Part shown: one piece after another, positions 52,271 to 64,000 of the stretch
How the letters are laid out: each line of letters begins with the position of its first letter
Numbering within the stretch: position 1 is the stretch's first letter
Source: Trematomus loennbergii
Lineage: Eukaryota; Chordata; Actinopteri; Perciformes; Nototheniidae
Direction: 5' to 3'
Length of the DNA stretch: 64,000 nucleotides
Assembly (NCBI GenBank): GCA_012861695.1
Contig: JAAOOA010000448.1
Coordinates: 33,501-97,500, forward strand
The notes under the pieces: generated by a model
What the model saw: only the letters and a program-made list of their open reading frames with translations
What the model was told of the DNA's origin: nothing
Databases searched by the model: none
Made by a program: the position numbers and the translations under genes

Positions 52271-52730
52271 CACATGTGTCAAACTCAAGGCCCGGGGGCC
52301 AAATCAGCCCTCCGGTATATGCACGCACACCTTCACTCAATCCTGAGGGTCTCCTCAGCTCAGAGCCTGACCCCAAACATTGATGAACTTGCACCCAAGA
52401 TGAGATGCCAAGTATCTGGCTTGAACTAGCATCACAGAGCAGCACACTGAGTTTACATGGATGTTTCCTTCTGCACTTTCTTTCTTGAGACAACAGGGCA
52501 TGTTTGGTTTTTCTTTGAGCGAAATAGATTTTTGAAGCTGTTGTTGGCCTGTGGAAAAATGTAATCATAAGAGTGGTTTTTATAGGCAATAATTTAAGCT
52601 TTGTTAGTTCCAGGTTGAATATGTGCAATAAGTTCATTTCAATACGTTTGCTATAAACATTGAACCAGTCCGGCCCTCGACTAGTACCCATTTTTTAATT
52701 TGGCTACTGTATTTGAGTTTGACACCCCTG
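52271..52730. mobile_element. hAT MITE, copy 3, internally shortened
   Basis: 460 bp, same ends as copies 1 and 2. It shares the interior with copy 2 (tgagatgccaagtatctggc) but lacks about 40 bp after the left end and 70 bp around 52575. Flanks gcttagag / gcgtaaac agree only partly. Confidence 0.8.
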
Positions 52731-53189
52731 GCGTAAACGATGAAGGCACTACAGGTCAGCAAATAATTAATACAAAACGCTTTTAATGAGATGTTTGGCC
52801 TATACAGTAAAAATAGGACGGCATATCATTACTTAACCTTACAGAAGACATTATAAGGGACACATGAAAAGCAAAACCAATGAATGTATGTATTGACTTG
52901 GCATGATGGTCTGGTTGCTTTTCAAATCAAGTTTCAAGGTGATAAGCTAAGGAAGAGAAGAACTTGCTTTATTGTATTTTAATGGAATATTTGTGAGAAT
53001 TTTATATAAACGTTATATAGGAATATGCACGATCAACACAACACGATAAGGGCCTTTAGTTGAGTAATGCTTTATTATGTCAATATGAGGCTTTTATAAT
53101 AAGTGGTTACTATGGTTAAAATCTAGTTAAGACCTTCAGTATTTCAGATTTGGCTTTATATTTTTGCATATTTGAATAATACGGATACT

Positions 53190-53577
53190 AGGGGCCAGAT
53201 GGGTTTTCTCCGCAGGGTGGCTCCCTTAGGGATAAGGTGAGAAGTTCAGTCATCCGGGAAGGACTCGGAGTTGAACCGCTCCTCCTTCGCGTCGAAAGGA
53301 GCCAGTTGAGGTGGTTTGGGCACCTGGTTAGGATGCCACCTGGGCGCCTCCCTAGGGAGGTGTTCCAGGCACGTCCAGCTGGGAAGAGACCGAGGGTAGA
53401 CCTAGGACCAGGAGGAGGGATTATATCTCTTCGCTGGCCTGGGAGCGCCTTGGGATCCCCCAGTCAGAGCTGGTTGATGTGGCCAGGGAAAGGAACGTTT
53501 GGGGCTCTCTGCTGGAACTGCTACCTCCACGACCCGACCACGGATAAGCGGGAGAAGATGGATGGATGGATATTTTA
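53190..53577 (+). mobile_element. Non-LTR retrotransposon (LINE) 3' end
   Basis: 5'-truncated LINE: the frame gives SVIREGLGVEPLLLRVERSQ, then LRWFGHLVRMPPGRLPREVF, the end of a LINE reverse-transcriptase ORF, with a frameshift after KRPR. It finishes in a gatggatggatgga tail, as many fish LINEs do. Confidence 0.8.
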
Positions 53578-53853
53578 ATAATGCACCAGTACTTTAATTT
53601 GTTTGTCTTATTTGAAGCTAACAGCTGCAGGATTCTCGCTGTACAGAGTTTGTATTCTCATGGTTGATGGCAATTATTATATGAAATGTTCTTATGAATG
53701 GGCATTGCACATGTGCATCAACACACCACTGGTTGTCGCATCTTTATCCCCAGTGCTCGTGTCATGATGTCTCTGTGTGTTAACTGGACCTGAGGACTCC
53801 AATTTAAGTTTATAAAGTGTCCCATGCTTGTGTCTCCTCTCCAGCAGGTGAGC

Positions 53854-62504
<8,651 letters not shown>

Positions 62505-62513
<9 letters not shown>

Positions 62514-62802
62514 GTTGGTAGAGCGACTCCGTAGGAGGGAATGAATGGTGGGCTGAGTTCCAATCTGTGCAGGTTGGTAGAGCGACTCCGTAGGAGGGAA
62601 TGAATGGTGGGCTGAGTTCCAATCTGTGCAGGTTGGTAGAGCGACCCCGTAGGAGGGAATGAATGGTGGGCTGAGTTCCAATCTGTGCAGGTTGGTAGAG
62701 CGACTCCGTAGGAGGGAATGAATGGTGGGCTGAGTTCCAATCTGTGCCGGTTGGTAGAGCGACTCCGTAGGAGGGAATGAATGGTGGGCTGAGTTCCAAT
62801 CT
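62505..62802. repeat. 59-bp minisatellite starting at the znf143 exon 13 donor
   Basis: Five units at 59-bp spacing. Each begins with ctgtgcaggttggtagagcg, the very end of exon 13 plus the start of its intron. The fifth unit has gtgccggttgg. Units otherwise differ by single bases (gaccccg for gactccg). Confidence 0.95.
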
Positions 62803-62856
62803 GTATGGATAACAGACAACAGGAGCCAGTTCAACTCAAAGATACATCTATTATTT

Positions 62857-63399
62857 CCCTTTCACACCAACGCGGTTCCAGGGCCCGTTCGGAGCTAGAG
62901 CCTGATAAGCACCGCTTTTTCCTGTTCACACCGCATTGGAGCCGGCTCTAAGCACCGAAAACCGGTTCTTACCAAGCTCGAAAAAATGGTCCGTCTAAAA
63001 GCAAGAACCGCATACGTCACGCTTACGTCGGAGGCGGGGGCAGGGGCGGGATCAACCTCCTGAACAACAACTAAAAGCCCACGTTTTGTCCAGTTTGTAC
63101 ACAACGATAAAACTTAAACAGTCTACTGTCCTATTATTTCCATTTGGTTTCGACAAAGCAAAACCAAAACGAGCAGCGCTTCAATACAATCGGCCCTTGT
63201 TGTTGTCGATGTGAGTTCCGTGGCTTTATGAAGCAGGCACGTAAACGGTTACGTCATGACGCAAGCGATGACACAATGACGCAGCACCACTCGGGCTCTC
63301 TGCGGTGTGAACAAAACGGGGGCTGAAAATAAAAACGGGTTCCGAGCCAGAAGAACGCAAGAGGAGCCAGAGCGGGAGCTGCGTTGGTGTGAAAGGGGC
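62857..63399. mobile_element. MITE with CCCTTTCACACCAACGC inverted ends
   Basis: Left ccctttcacaccaacgcgg and, inverted, right gcgttggtgtgaaagggg; interior GC-rich with repeated gagccggctc/aaccggttctt words. No transposase. Superfamily not assigned; target duplication not clear. Confidence 0.7.
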
Positions 63400-63601
63400 A
63401 TCAGAGTTGGTAGTGATCCAATGTCCAACACCACAGCATGTAAAGCCAAATCAACTCATTTACAATGACTCTTCCAAAGGGGGCATTCAAAGAACATAAC
63501 ATTCAGGAACAAATACACGAAAGACCAACACGAAGGCAAGGTGAGTTTAATAAAAGAATAATAATAAAGCAAAGCTAATAACATCATCAAAATAATATTT
63601 G

Positions 63602-64000
63602 TTACGCCGGTTGTTAAGCAACATCGTTATGGGGAAATGCAAGTTTGCGTCCAAATGGTTGGAAGATAAGGAGGAAGGACAATCAATACTGTATATAGTA
63701 AATGTGAGGTAAAGTGTGTCGCCAAGGTAACCGGTTAGAACTCCAAGTGGCGATGAGGTCTTAAAATGTATGGAAAGGGTCTTAAAAAGGTCTTAAAAGG
63801 AATTACATTTGACTTCAGGATTCCTGCATACACCCTGATAAAAATAGCATGATAGGTGCACTTTAATACAACCCAAACCAATACAACTACAAGCACCAGA
63901 TAATGTGGGAGAACATGGCTGATAACAATTTAAAAACAACTTCAGTTTGAATTTGAAATAACCCCCTCAGGATCCAGTTTGAGGTTCATATCCAGAGACG
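63602..64000. repeat. Second copy of a znf143 intron 10 segment
   Basis: From ttacgccggttgttaa to the window end matches about 60384-60782 with only a handful of differences (gttaagcaac/gttaaacaac, ggtaaag/ggtcaag, one A fewer in ctt-A run). The match passes beyond the CAGGGT element and the MITE end into otherwise unique intron sequence. Confidence 0.9.

Noticed and set aside
53237..53578. 113-codon frame
   Set aside because: End of a truncated LINE reverse-transcriptase ORF, not a host gene.

Overview
This window is ray-finned fish (teleost) nuclear DNA. It holds intron-containing genes with GT/AG splice sites, a fish-type TRIM pair, an astacin protease of hatching-enzyme/nephrosin type, dense DNA-transposon MITEs, tRNA-derived SINEs and many micro- and minisatellites. 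It has two halves. Left half (1-33.2 kb) is a rearranged accessory region. A minus-strand RING/B-box/coiled-coil/PRY-SPRY TRIM gene (copy A, cut by the left edge) and its 5' UTR exon are repeated at 13.8-16.7 kb (copy B, broken). The paralogous blocks run about 1-4.05 kb and 14.0-28.47 kb. Copy B is longer because it took up a 384-bp TTAA-flanked MITE, a 10.9-kb endogenous retrovirus and a 385-bp solo LTR; the unoccupied target site of each can be read in copy A. Around them, on the plus strand, lie scattered exons of one astacin metalloprotease: pieces at 4.39 and 4.76-4.93 kb, then 29.60, 30.46 and probably 32.66 kb. The exon ending at 4934 and the one starting at 29603 fit in phase, so TRIM copy B and the retrovirus sit antisense inside what was an astacin intron. 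The astacin gene itself looks damaged. A 57-bp minisatellite of about 24 units lies between (9.67-11.05 kb).

Right half (35.7-64 kb) is conserved housekeeping territory: rpl27a (+, five exons, two related H/ACA snoRNA candidates in introns), akip1 (+, four coding exons), nrip3 (-, six exons, retropepsin-like DTG motif) and znf143 (+, thirteen exons visible, seven C2H2 fingers, last exon beyond the right edge). The human orthologues of all four map to chromosome 11p15.4, so this is an ancient syntenic block. MITEs, SINEs, a LINE tail and simple repeats fill introns and spacers. Near the right edge a 59-bp minisatellite has copied the splice donor of znf143 exon 13, and a 0.4-kb piece of znf143 intron 10 is repeated at 63.6-64.0 kb.

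A caution for the whole window: several conserved exons (znf143 exons 1 and 6, nrip3 exon 1, the astacin catalytic exon, both TRIM copies) carry single-base deletions. In the single-copy genes the exon lengths miss the expected phase by exactly the number of deletions inferred. This looks like an assembly with residual indel errors, so frameshifts here should not be read as gene death without read support.
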